Positions 1 to 7,386 of a stretch of DNA of 41,954 nucleotides are shown here, piece by piece (the stretch's first letter is position 1; every line of letters begins with the position of its first letter). This DNA is from an uncultured Alloprevotella sp. (lineage in GTDB: Bacteria > Bacteroidota > Bacteroidia > Bacteroidales > Bacteroidaceae): positions 1 to 41,954 of the forward strand of contig CALUIN010000013.1 in the NCBI GenBank assembly GCA_944320745.1. Reading direction: 5' to 3'. Below the pieces are notes generated by a model, which saw only the letters and a program-made list of their open reading frames with translations, was not told the DNA's origin and ran no database searches. A program made the position numbers and the translations under genes.

Positions 1-256
1 GGACTGTGCAAATACACTTGTGCATAGCAGTAATGCAAGTAAATACAATTTCTTCATATGAATATTATTTTAATTTTTGCATATATATAAAAGCCTGTCG
101 CTTAAATTTTCCGATTAAGTATTTTTATCCGCCCCTTTTTGAGCTTGTTTCCGGTCTGTTTCCCCGTTTTCACTCGTCAGACAGCCTGCTTTCATCCTCG
201 TAAAAACTGAAAAACATCCTCGGAAACAATATCCAAACCGGGGCAGAGCAAAATTG

Positions 257-450
257 AGAAACTGTTTTGAATTTCTCCAAAAAGTTTTTCTTGGCTTGAT
301 GTATTCGTTTTCGTGTGTGCTTTGGGCTATTTTTTGGTCTTTTCCGCTTCTGTTCTTCGTCAGATAGCCCGCTATCTTCCTCATCACACAAACGGAAATG
401 CCTCAAAAACTCATCCCAAATCAGCACACGATAAATTCAAAACAGTTTCT
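257..450. repeat. 18-bp perfect inverted repeat flanking 158 bp
   Basis: The left arm AGAAACTGTTTTGAATTT (257-274) is the exact reverse complement of AAATTCAAAACAGTTTCT (433-450), and similarity extends a few bases outward with single mismatches. The arms enclose 158 bp. The size and arm length would fit either a miniature inverted-repeat element or an invertible DNA segment of the kind common in Bacteroidales. No site-specific recombinase gene is in the window, and no clear TTTG / TAnnTTTG promoter is visible inside the segment. Confidence 0.6.
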
Positions 451-513
451 AAATTCGCGCTCGAAGTGATAGAGCGTCTTGTAGAGGTCTTTGATGGCAC
501 AAATGGGTTCCAT
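421..513 (-). pseudogene. possible remnant N-terminus of a small regulator-like protein
   Basis: Reading leftward from an ATG at 513, a 30-codon frame begins MEPICAIKDLYKTLYHFERE and stops at 421-423. The start looks like the first helix of small Bacteroidetes winged-helix (MarR-like) proteins, recalled from memory and not tested. The following sequence continues in another frame (about 427 down to 170) without any recognisable family. If real, it is a truncated or frameshifted relic in the AT-rich tract. It could equally be chance. Confidence 0.22.
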
Positions 514-648
514 GACGGCGATTACAGATTTACGGGGCAAAGATAGAGATTATTTCTCAATGGAAAACAATATAAGTCCGAAAAATTCGGGCCCTGCGAA
601 ATAAACGGCCGGCCGGGGTGCGCGCCCCCTGCCCCGCAGTCCGCGGCT

Positions 649-732
649 ACGCGCCTTAGGCCCGTGAAAACGCGCCCTATCCCCGTTTTTTCTTCCCTTA
701 GCCCCGTAGCGACGCGCCTTAGCCCCGTGAAA
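649..732 (+). repeat. 21-bp intergenic repeat cluster 1 (4 units)
   Basis: Four contiguous 21-bp units start at 649, 670, 691 and 712. Each is a 17-bp core related to ACGCGCCTTAGCCCCGT plus a 4-bp linker (GAAA, TTTT, AGCG, GAAA). Unit 2 is the CCTAT variant, with CCCTATCCCCGT in place of CCTTAGCCCCGT. All units are in forward orientation. The cluster lies upstream of the sulfatase gene and its promoter. Confidence 0.85.
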
Positions 733-799
733 ACTATCCTTGGCGCCGCCGCGGCCGGGAACGCAGGAGAGCGCGGCGAAATAAAAAATGGGGCCCGGC

Positions 800-831
800 T
801 TTGGCCGGCCGCCGTTTTGTCCGTAACTTTG
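800..831 (+). promoter_or_regulatory. Bacteroidetes-type promoter for the sulfatase gene
   Basis: TTTG at 800-803 and TAACTTTG at 824-831 are separated by 20 bp. This matches the Bacteroidetes primary sigma factor consensus (-33 TTTG, -7 TAnnTTTG). Transcription would begin near 838, leaving a leader of about 65 nt before the ATG at 906. Confidence 0.65.
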
Positions 832-905
832 ACGCTGCGAAACTTCCGTCGGCGGGCCAGCCGCCAGACTGACCGCTATCTCTCTTATATATAATGCCAA
901 CCGAC

Positions 906-2438
906 ATGAACCGCTTACTCTTCCTTTCCGCCCTCGGACTGACCACAGCCGGCGCCGCCGCGCAGCAAACCGAGCGGCCCAACGTGATTTTCCTCGTAGC
1001 CGACGACCTGGGCTACGGCGACCTGTCCTGCTACGGGGCGCAGCGCGTGCAGACCCCGGCCGTCGACAGTGTTGCCCAGGCGGGCATCCGCTTCACCGAC
1101 GCGCACGCCGTAGCCTCCACCAGTACGCCGTCGCGCTACTCGCTCCTGACGGGCGAATACTCCTTCCGGCGGCCCGACACCGGCGTCGCAGCGGGCAACG
1201 CCGCACTCATCATCCGTCCGGACCAATACACCCTGGCCGACGCCTTCCGCGCACAGGGCTACGCCACTGCCGCGCTGGGCAAATGGCACCTGGGACTCGG
1301 CGCGCAGACGGGCAAGCAGGACTGGAACGGCGAGATAGCCCCCGGACCGGCCGACCTGGGATTCGACTACTCCTACATCATGGCCGCCACGGCGGACCGC
1401 GTGCCCTGCGTCTATATCGAGAACGGACGTGTGGCCAACCTCGACCCCGCGGCGCCCATCGAGGTAAGCTACCGGCAGAACTTCCCGGGCGAGCCTACGG
1501 GCAGGGAAAATCCTGAGCTGCTCACCAAGCTCCGTCCCAGCCACGGACACGACCAGAGCATTGTCAACGGCATCAGCCGCATAGGCTACATGAAGGGCGG
1601 AGGCCGCGCGCTCTGGCAGGATGAAAGCATCGCCGACTCCATCGTGAGCCACGCCGTAGCCTTCATGGAGCGCGAGGCCGGCAAGCGCCCGTTCTTCATG
1701 TATCTCTGTACGAACGACGTCCACGTGCCCCGCTACCCGGCCGACAGGTTCAGGGGCAAGAGCCCGATGGGCCTGCGCGGCGACGCCATTCTCCAGTTCG
1801 ACTGGACCGTGGGCCGCATCACGGAGGCGCTGCGCCGCCTGGGCATCGCGGAGAACACGTTGCTCGTCATCACGAGCGACAACGGGCCCGTTCTGGACGA
1901 CGGATACGCGGACCGGGCCGAGGAGCTGGCCGGCGGCCACAAGCCGGGCGGCCCCTTCCGCGGCGGGAAGTACAGCGCCTTCGAGGCGGGGACCACCGTG
2001 CCCTTCATCGTGAGCTGGCCGGGCCGCATCGAGGGGGGCCGGACGGACAGCGCCCTCGTCTCGCACGTAGACGCGCTGGCCTCAATGGCCAGCCTCGTGG
2101 GCACACAGCTGCCGCAGGGGGCCGGTCCGGACAGCCGCGACTGCCTGGACACCTGGCTGGGACGCCGCGCCGGCGGACAACGCGACTACGTTGTCACGAC
2201 GGGCAACAACCGCAACCTGGAGGTGCGCACCGAGGAATGGAAGTACATCGAGCCGCGCCAGGGCGGACCGATGGTGAACTGGGGCCCGAAGATAGAGACC
2301 GGCAACAGCCGCGAGCCGCAACTGTACCGCCGCACGGGGGGCAACGACGAGCGGCGCAACGTGGCGGCCGAGCACCCCGACCTGGTCAGGCAGTTCCAGG
2401 AGGTAGCCGCCCGCGTGAAGGCAGGAGCGGCCCAGTGA
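906..2438 (+). CDS. secreted arylsulfatase, S1 family, Ser-type
   Basis: A predicted exported sulfatase of 510 residues that hydrolyses sulfate esters of glycans or aryl compounds in the periplasm or at the surface. The N-terminus is a signal peptide ending near AAAQQ (about residue 21). DDLGYGD (33-39) supplies the metal-binding aspartates. S-T-P-S-R at 73-77 is the sulfatase signature with serine, not cysteine, at the residue converted to formylglycine (Ser73), so an anaerobic sulfatase-maturating enzyme is required. SDNGP and a GGKYSAFEAGTTVPF segment follow, as in the family. An in-frame ATG at 894 would add four residues; 906 is chosen because it gives the cleaner signal peptide. The substrate cannot be read from sequence. 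The gene is monocistronic, with its own promoter and a convergent neighbour. Confidence 0.9.
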   Translation: MNRLLFLSALGLTTAGAAAQQTERPNVIFLVADDLGYGDLSCYGAQRVQTPAVDSVAQAGIRFTDAHAVASTSTPSRYSLLTGEYSFRRPDTGVAAGNAALIIRPDQYTLADAFRAQGYATAALGKWHLGLGAQTGKQDWNGEIAPGPADLGFDYSYIMAATADRVPCVYIENGRVANLDPAAPIEVSYRQNFPGEPTGRENPELLTKLRPSHGHDQSIVNGISRIGYMKGGGRALWQDESIADSIVSHAVAFMEREAGKRPFFMYLCTNDVHVPRYPADRFRGKSPMGLRGDAILQFDWTVGRITEALRRLGIAENTLLVITSDNGPVLDDGYADRAEELAGGHKPGGPFRGGKYSAFEAGTTVPFIVSWPGRIEGGRTDSALVSHVDALASMASLVGTQLPQGAGPDSRDCLDTWLGRRAGGQRDYVVTTGNNRNLEVRTEEWKYIEPRQGGPMVNWGPKIETGNSREPQLYRRTGGNDERRNVAAEHPDLVRQFQEVAARVKAGAAQ

Positions 2439-2479
2439 GCACAGCCCGCCGCCTGAGGGCGCGCGGGCATAAAGAAAGC

Positions 2480-2514
2480 AGCGGCTGCGGAGACGCGTGG
2501 TCTCCGCAGCCGCT
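2480..2514 (-). terminator. hairpin terminator between the sulfatase gene and lpxB
   Basis: A perfect 15-bp stem (2480-2494 with 2500-2514) has a 5-nt loop between the convergent genes. An A-rich run on the left (AAAGAAAG, 2471-2478) becomes a T-rich tail on the minus strand, so it best terminates surE-lpxB. The hairpin may also serve the sulfatase transcript. Confidence 0.7.
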
Positions 2515-2540
2515 GCCGTTGTCGCAGAAGTCCGTGCCGC

Positions 2541-3704
2541 TCAGTCGCGGGCCGCACGGCCGCGCAGGCGGGCCACCATGTCGGCCGCGGCGCGGCGGGG
2601 TGCGCCCGGACCGCCCAGACGCTCGGCCATGCGGCCGTAGCCGCGGAGCATGTCCTCGCGGCGCGCGCCGCCGGGCAGTATGTCCTCCAGGTGGCGGCGG
2701 ACGGACTCCACTGTCATGCCGTCGGCCACGAGTTCGGGCACTACTTCCTCGCCGCTGATCAGGTTGACGAGCGAGATGTAGGGCACTTTGAGCAGATGGC
2801 GGCGCAGGAAGCTGACCAACCGGCCGCAGGCCACGTAGTAGCACACCACCTGCGGCACGCGGAAGAGGGCTGTCTCGAGCGTCGCGGTGCCGCTCGTGAC
2901 GAGGGCGGCCGTGGCGGCGGAAAGCAGGTCGTAGGTGCGGCCCGACTCGAGCCGGCATTCGCCCCGCTCCACCGCGCCGGGCCAGCAGCGGTCCAGCAGC
3001 GCGCGGTAGAAACTTTCGGGCAGCGACGGCGCGCAGGCTACCGCCAGGCGATAGCCCCGGGCGGCCAGGGGCGCGGCGGCGCGCACCATGCGCGAGAGGT
3101 TGTCCTCCACCTCCTGCCGCCGCGAGCCGGGCAGCAGGGCCAGCAGGGGCGCGGCGCCGCAAGCGGGTGCCGCCGCCGGGCGGGCGGAAAGGTAGGCGGC
3201 CACCTCGTCCACCGTGGGGTTGCCTACGTAGGTGACGGGATAATGATGTTTCCCTTCGAAGAAATCCACTTCAAAGGGCAGGATGGAGTAGAGACGGTCC
3301 ACGTCGCGCCGGATGGCGCGGATGCGCCGCTCCTTCCACGCCCAGATCTTCGGCGAGATGTAGTAGAATACCGGGCAGAGCGCGGCGCGGCGGACAAAGG
3401 CCGCGATGCGGAGGTTGAAGCCGGGATAGTCCACGAGTATGACGGCATCGGGCCGCCACTGGGCGATGGCGCGGCTGCAACGGGCCTCGCCGCGCAGGAT
3501 GGTGCGCAGATGGAGCAGGACGGGGATGAAGCCCATGTAGGCCAGGTGGCGGTAGTGGCAGAGCAGCTGCCCGCCGACGGCGGCCATCTGGTCGCCGCCG
3601 AAGTAGCGGAACTCGGCGTCGGGGTCCTCGGCGCGCAGGGCCCGCATGAGGCTGGCAGCATGGAGGTCGCCGCTGGCCTCGCCGGCGATGAGGAAGTATT
3701 TCAT
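2541..3704 (-). CDS. lpxB: lipid-A-disaccharide synthase
   Basis: This GT19 glycosyltransferase condenses UDP-2,3-diacylglucosamine with lipid X to form the lipid A disaccharide at the inner face of the cytoplasmic membrane. The 387-residue length is normal. The N-terminus MKYFLIAGEASGDLHAA and the following FGGDQMAAVGG are diagnostic, as are YYISPKIWAW in the middle and the LLPGSRRQEVEDN segment near residue 200. It sits 69 bp downstream of surE on the same strand, a pairing I recall as common in Bacteroidetes. The two genes are probably co-transcribed and end at the hairpin at 2480-2514. Confidence 0.95.
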   Translation of the reverse strand: MKYFLIAGEASGDLHAASLMRALRAEDPDAEFRYFGGDQMAAVGGQLLCHYRHLAYMGFIPVLLHLRTILRGEARCSRAIAQWRPDAVILVDYPGFNLRIAAFVRRAALCPVFYYISPKIWAWKERRIRAIRRDVDRLYSILPFEVDFFEGKHHYPVTYVGNPTVDEVAAYLSARPAAAPACGAAPLLALLPGSRRQEVEDNLSRMVRAAAPLAARGYRLAVACAPSLPESFYRALLDRCWPGAVERGECRLESGRTYDLLSAATAALVTSGTATLETALFRVPQVVCYYVACGRLVSFLRRHLLKVPYISLVNLISGEEVVPELVADGMTVESVRRHLEDILPGGARREDMLRGYGRMAERLGGPGAPRRAAADMVARLRGRAARD

Positions 3705-3773
3705 GACGGTCGGGATTAACAGGAGGGGCGCCCGGCCGCCCGTTTCCGGCGGGGCGGCGGGCGCAGGCGGGGC

Positions 3774-4532
3774 TCAGAGCACGTTCCTGAGAATTTCTAT
3801 GAGCCCCGTGGCCGTGACGTCGAGCTGCGTGGGGGTGACGGCCACGTAGCCGTGGGCCAGGGCCCAGCGGTCCGTGTCGGGGGCATCGGGCTCGAGCTCG
3901 TCGCAGTCGCCCGCGAGCCAGAAGTAACGGTCGTCCCGCGGGTGGGGACAGGGCGAGAGCTCGCGGGCCCAGCGGCTGCGGGCCATGCGGCACACGCGCA
4001 CGCCCTCGAAGCGGGGCCGGCGGGGGAAGTTGATATTCAGGCACGTGAAGGGCGGCAGCCCGGCCGCTATGGCCTTGAAGACAAAGTCGACAAGATAGGG
4101 GGCCAGAGGGGAGAAGTCGGCATCGGGCGAATGGTCGCAGAGCGAGAAGGCCACGGCGGGGTAGCCCTGGAGCGCGCCCTCGGTGGCCACGCCCATCGTG
4201 CCGGAGTAATGGGCATTGACGGAGGAGTTGTCGCCATGATTGATGCCGCCGATGACCAGGTCGGGCCGGCGTTCGCCGAATACGTTGAGCGCCAGCTTCA
4301 CGCAGTCCACCGGCGTGCCGCTACAGGAGCAGACGGTGAGGCCCGGCTCGCTGAGCAGCACGTCGTAGTGGATGGGGCGGACAGACGTGATGGAACAGCC
4401 TGCGCCGGAGCGCGGAGAGTCGGGCGCGACGACGAGCAGGTCCGCCACGGGGCGCAGCGTGTCGACGAGGAAGTTGATACCCTTCGCCGTGACGCCGTCG
4501 TCGTTGGAAACAAGGAGGTAAGGTCTGGACAT
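3774..4532 (-). CDS. surE: 5'/3'-nucleotidase SurE
   Basis: SurE is a metal-dependent phosphatase acting on nucleoside 5'- and 3'-monophosphates in the cytoplasm. The protein has 252 residues, as usual for the family. The SurE metal site is visible: N10-D11-D12 in LLVSNDDG, Ser42 in the RSGAGCS loop, and Asn98 in GGINHGDN. The gene is first in a minus-strand unit with lpxB. A TACTTTTG element on the minus strand (4601-4608) is a plausible -7 box, giving a leader of about 60 nt. Confidence 0.95.
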   Translation of the reverse strand: MSRPYLLVSNDDGVTAKGINFLVDTLRPVADLLVVAPDSPRSGAGCSITSVRPIHYDVLLSEPGLTVCSCSGTPVDCVKLALNVFGERRPDLVIGGINHGDNSSVNAHYSGTMGVATEGALQGYPAVAFSLCDHSPDADFSPLAPYLVDFVFKAIAAGLPPFTCLNINFPRRPRFEGVRVCRMARSRWARELSPCPHPRDDRYFWLAGDCDELEPDAPDTDRWALAHGYVAVTPTQLDVTATGLIEILRNVL

Positions 4533-4600
4533 ATCTGCAAATGCTAAGGCCGGCCTGCCCGGCAGGCGGCAGATGCCCCCCGCCAGGCCTTGCGGCCGGG

Positions 4601-4608
4601 CAAAAGTA
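4601..4608 (-). promoter_or_regulatory. -7 promoter element for surE-lpxB
   Basis: TACTTTTG on the minus strand matches the Bacteroidetes -7 consensus TAnnTTTG. No good TTTG lies 19-21 bp upstream, so the call rests on the -7 box and its position. Confidence 0.45.
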
Positions 4609-4694
4609 CGAAAAAAACGCCAGCCGTGCCCGCCCCGCCTGGGAGAAAAAGCGTTCCGGCAGACGCGGACGGAGCGGCGCCACGCCGCGCCGCC

Positions 4695-4778
4695 ACGGGC
4701 CTTAGGCGCGCATAAACGGGGCTAAGGCCCGTCGGCACGCGCCCTATCCCCGTAACGACGCGCCTTAGGGGCGTGCGC
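4695..4778. repeat. 21-bp intergenic repeat cluster 2 (4 units, mixed orientation)
   Basis: Units start at 4695, 4716, 4737 and 4758 in the 413-bp gap between the divergent surE and parA genes. The second is in reverse orientation (ACGGGGCTAAGGCCCGT). The third is the forward CCTAT variant (ACGCGCCCTATCCCCGT) and the fourth is forward. The first is a hybrid. The 21-bp register holds through the orientation change. Units 2 and 3 are largely complementary and could form a hairpin, but no T-tract follows. The rest of the gap holds the two divergent promoters and nothing else I can identify. Confidence 0.85.
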
Positions 4779-4881
4779 GCCGCCCCTAAGGCCGCGGGCC
4801 GCCGCCGCGCGCAGCGGCTCCGAATCTTTCCCGCAGGAAAGCAAAAAATGAGGAAAGCCCCGCAGTTCAAAGAAAAATTGC

Positions 4882-4889
4882 TACCTTTG
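4882..4889 (+). promoter_or_regulatory. -7 promoter element for parA
   Basis: TACCTTTG matches TAnnTTTG. A start near 4896 would give a leader of about 50 nt before the parA ATG. No matching TTTG is seen at the -33 position. Confidence 0.5.
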
Positions 4890-4945
4890 CAGAGGATTGT
4901 CGCCCCTTGCCGGTCACAGCCGGAACGGAGACGAAACTTACGAAT

Positions 4946-5710
4946 ATGGGCAAAATCATTGCATTAGCGAACCAAAAGGGCGGCGTCGGGAAAACGACGA
5001 CGTCGATGAACCTGGCCGCCTCGCTGGCCACGCTGGAAAAGAAGGTGCTGCTCATTGACGCTGACCCGCAGGCCAACGCCTCGTCGGGACTGGGCGTGGA
5101 CCTGAGCAAGGTGGACTGCTCCATCTACGAATGCCTCGTGGGACAGGCCGAGCTGCGCGAAGCCATCTACACGACGGACATCGAACGGCTCGACATCGTG
5201 CCCTCACACATCGACCTGGTGGGCGCAGAGGTGGAGATGCTCAACTTCACCGGCCGCGAGCACGTGTTCCGCAAGCTGCTCGAACCCTGCAAGGCGGACT
5301 ACGACTTCATCCTGATCGACTGCTCGCCCTCGCTGGGCCTCATCACCGTGAACGCCCTGACGGCGGCCGACTCCGTCATCATCCCCGTGCAGTGCGAGTA
5401 CTTCGCCCTGGAAGGCATCAGCAAGCTGCTCAACACTATCAAGATCATCAAGAAAAAGCTTAATCCCGGGCTGGAGATAGAAGGCTTCCTGCTGACCATG
5501 TACGACAGCCGCCTCCGCCTGGCCAACCAGATATACGACGAAGTAAAGCGCCACTTCCAGGAACTGGTGTTCAAGACCGTCATCCAGCGCAACGTGAAGC
5601 TCTCCGAAGCGCCGAGCCACGGCTTGCCCGCCATCCTCTACGACGCCGACTCCACCGGGGCAAAGAACCACCTGGCCCTGGCCAAGGAAATCATACAGAA
5701 AAACGCCTGA
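4946..5710 (+). CDS. parA: chromosome-partitioning ATPase ParA/Soj
   Basis: A cytoplasmic ATPase that works with ParB-parS complexes to segregate chromosome origins. The 254-residue protein shows the deviant Walker A box KGGVGKTT (residues 11-18, signature Lys11 and Lys16), Walker A' LLIDADPQ (35-42) and Walker B FILIDCSPSLG. The short N-terminus without a helix-turn-helix marks it as the chromosomal (type Ib-like) form. The frame is open upstream to 4907, but the ATG at 4946 begins the conserved MGKIIALANQKGG and lies behind the -7 box, so it is chosen. It is first in a unit with parB, a DUF5683 gene and a lytic transglycosylase gene. Confidence 0.96.
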   Translation: MGKIIALANQKGGVGKTTTSMNLAASLATLEKKVLLIDADPQANASSGLGVDLSKVDCSIYECLVGQAELREAIYTTDIERLDIVPSHIDLVGAEVEMLNFTGREHVFRKLLEPCKADYDFILIDCSPSLGLITVNALTAADSVIIPVQCEYFALEGISKLLNTIKIIKKKLNPGLEIEGFLLTMYDSRLRLANQIYDEVKRHFQELVFKTVIQRNVKLSEAPSHGLPAILYDADSTGAKNHLALAKEIIQKNA

Positions 5711-5750
5711 CCCGGCAACCCGCCGGCCCGGGTGAAGCCCGAATACGAAC

Positions 5751-6647
5751 ATGGCTGTACACAAGAAATATCCCGCCCTGGGGCGCGGCCTCGACGCCCT
5801 CATCTCGACGGAAGAGGTCCACACCGACGGATCCTCCTCCATAAACGAGGTGCCCCTGTTCAAAATCAAGGCCAACCCCAACCAGCCCCGCCGCGAATTT
5901 GACCAGGCGGCGCTCGAAGAACTGGCCGAGAGCATCCGGCAAATCGGCATCATACAACCCATCACCCTAAGGCAGATGGAGGACGGCACGTACCAAATCA
6001 TAGCCGGCGAACGCCGCTGGCGCGCCTCGCAGATGGCCGGACTGCGCAGCATACCGGCCTACATACGCACCGCCGACGACGAGAACATGATGCAGATGGC
6101 CCTCGTGGAGAACATACAGCGCGAGGACCTGAACGCCATAGAGATAGCACTGGCCTACCAGAACCTGATCGAACAATACCACCTGACACAGGACCAACTC
6201 TCCGAAAAGGTGGGGAAAAACCGCGCCACCATAGCCAACTACCTGCGCCTGCTCAAACTCCCGGCACAGGTGCAGGTGGCCCTGCAGAACAAAGAGGTGG
6301 ACCAAGGACACGCCCGCGCACTGCTGGGACTGAACAAACCGTCCATGCAAGTGCGCCTCTTTAGCGAAATCAAGGAGAAAGGATACTCCGTGCGCCAGGT
6401 GGAGGAAATGGTCAAGGCACTCAACAGCGGCGAGACCGTGAAAAGCGGACGCCGCCAGCTCACCGACAAAAGCAGCCGGCGGCTGCCGGAAGAGTACGAC
6501 ATGCTGCGCTCCCGGCTCTCCGACTTCTTCCATACCAAAGTCCAAATGACCTGCTCCAGCCAGGGGAAGGGGAAAATAAGCATTCCCTTTTCCTCCGAAG
6601 AAGAATTGGAGCGCATCATCAGCCTCTTCGACAGGATGAAAGGATGA
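5751..6647 (+). CDS. parB: chromosome-partitioning protein ParB/Spo0J
   Basis: A parS-binding CTPase clamp that partners ParA. The 298-residue protein starts with a basic tail carrying the short ALGRGLDALI motif (9-18), the usual ParA-contact segment. The CTP-binding motif GERRWRA is at 86-92, followed by NIQREDLN. The helix-turn-helix LTQDQLSEKVGKNRATIANYL lies at about 145-166, and a dimerisation region forms the C-terminus. It begins 40 bp after parA, and its stop overlaps the next start (ATGA at 6644-6647), implying translational coupling. No parS-like site was found in the window by eye. Confidence 0.96.
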   Translation: MAVHKKYPALGRGLDALISTEEVHTDGSSSINEVPLFKIKANPNQPRREFDQAALEELAESIRQIGIIQPITLRQMEDGTYQIIAGERRWRASQMAGLRSIPAYIRTADDENMMQMALVENIQREDLNAIEIALAYQNLIEQYHLTQDQLSEKVGKNRATIANYLRLLKLPAQVQVALQNKEVDQGHARALLGLNKPSMQVRLFSEIKEKGYSVRQVEEMVKALNSGETVKSGRRQLTDKSSRRLPEEYDMLRSRLSDFFHTKVQMTCSSQGKGKISIPFSSEEELERIISLFDRMKG

Positions 6648-7372
6648 AAGGATGGAAAGCCATAGCCTGCTCCGCCGCACTGCTGCTGGCAGCATGCCTC
6701 GGCGGAAGCCAGAAAGCCTCGGCACAGGCACGACTCATCGTGGACGACCCGCCCGCCGCACGCGACTCCGCCCGGCAGACACCCGCCGCACAGGCCGCCG
6801 ACACGGCCCGGCTCGCCGCCGTGAACGACTCGCTCCTGGCCACAGCGCCCACAACGCTCAAAGCCCCGGCACAATTCATCCCAGACCCCAAGCGCGCCCT
6901 CTGGCTCTCGCTCGTACTTCCCGGCGCGGGACAAATCTACAACCGTAAATACTGGAAACTCCCCATCATCTACGGCGGATTCCTCGGTTGCACCTACGCC
7001 CTGATGTGGAACCAGCAGATGTACCACGACTACACGCAAGCCTACCTCGACATCATGGACGACGACCCCACGACGGACAGCTACCTGGACATGCTCCCGC
7101 CGCGATTCGACATCACCGGCCGCGAAGAGCAGTACCGCGACCTGTTCAAGTCCCGCCGCGACCGCTACCGCCGCTACCGCGACCTGAGCATCTTCTGCTT
7201 CGTCGGCGTCTACCTCATCTCCGTCATCGACGCCTACATCGACGCACAACTCTCGGTCTTCGACATCTCCCCCGACCTGAGCCTGCGCGTGGAACCGGCC
7301 GTCATCAACACAAACCGGCCCGGGCAAAAGCCCGAACAGTCCTACGGCGTAGGGTGCAGCTTCAACTTCTAA
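6644..7372 (+). CDS. DUF5683-family membrane protein
   Basis: A 242-residue envelope protein of unknown function. The N-terminus is an export signal; LLLAAC (13-18) could be a lipobox with Cys18, but an alternative cleavage after KASAQA (about 29) is as likely. After a low-complexity Ala/Thr linker comes the family-typical segment at 80-105 (PDPKRALWLSLVLPGAGQIY and the following residues). A hydrophobic stretch lies near 107-121 and a second near 181-202. An Arg-rich stretch (KSRRDRYRRYRD, 169-180) precedes the second one. The ATG overlaps the parB stop by 4 bp. Its position between parB and a murein hydrolase is one I recall from other Bacteroidales and hints at an envelope or division-related role (inference). 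Confidence 0.8.
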   Translation: MKGWKAIACSAALLLAACLGGSQKASAQARLIVDDPPAARDSARQTPAAQAADTARLAAVNDSLLATAPTTLKAPAQFIPDPKRALWLSLVLPGAGQIYNRKYWKLPIIYGGFLGCTYALMWNQQMYHDYTQAYLDIMDDDPTTDSYLDMLPPRFDITGREEQYRDLFKSRRDRYRRYRDLSIFCFVGVYLISVIDAYIDAQLSVFDISPDLSLRVEPAVINTNRPGQKPEQSYGVGCSFNF

Positions 7373-7386
7373 CCAGACCGCATGAA

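Larger units (their letters stand above)
1..590. other. AT-rich non-coding tract at left edge
   Basis: This stretch is visibly AT-rich, in contrast to the GC-rich remainder, and holds no convincing intact gene. Short open frames on both strands overlap each other and resemble no protein family I know. It contains an 18-bp perfect inverted repeat (257-274 and 433-450) and two diverged copies of a roughly 87-bp segment (about 152-239 and 336-422). Both copies share a CGTCAGA-AGCC-GCT core. The composition and decayed repeats suggest a remnant of an acquired or mobile sequence, or a degraded gene; that is inference. Confidence 0.5.

Noticed and set aside
915-2066. Long minus-strand frame opposite the sulfatase gene
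   Set aside because: A shadow frame caused by high GC at third positions; the translation is Val/Ala/Gly/Arg-rich with no domain. The same holds for long antisense frames opposite lpxB, rel, priA, the GH2 gene, the SLC13 gene and cysN.
4946-6647. parS site within or near parAB
   Set aside because: Several CACGTG hexamers occur (for example inside surE and parA), but none has the flanking TGTT/AACA arms of parS.
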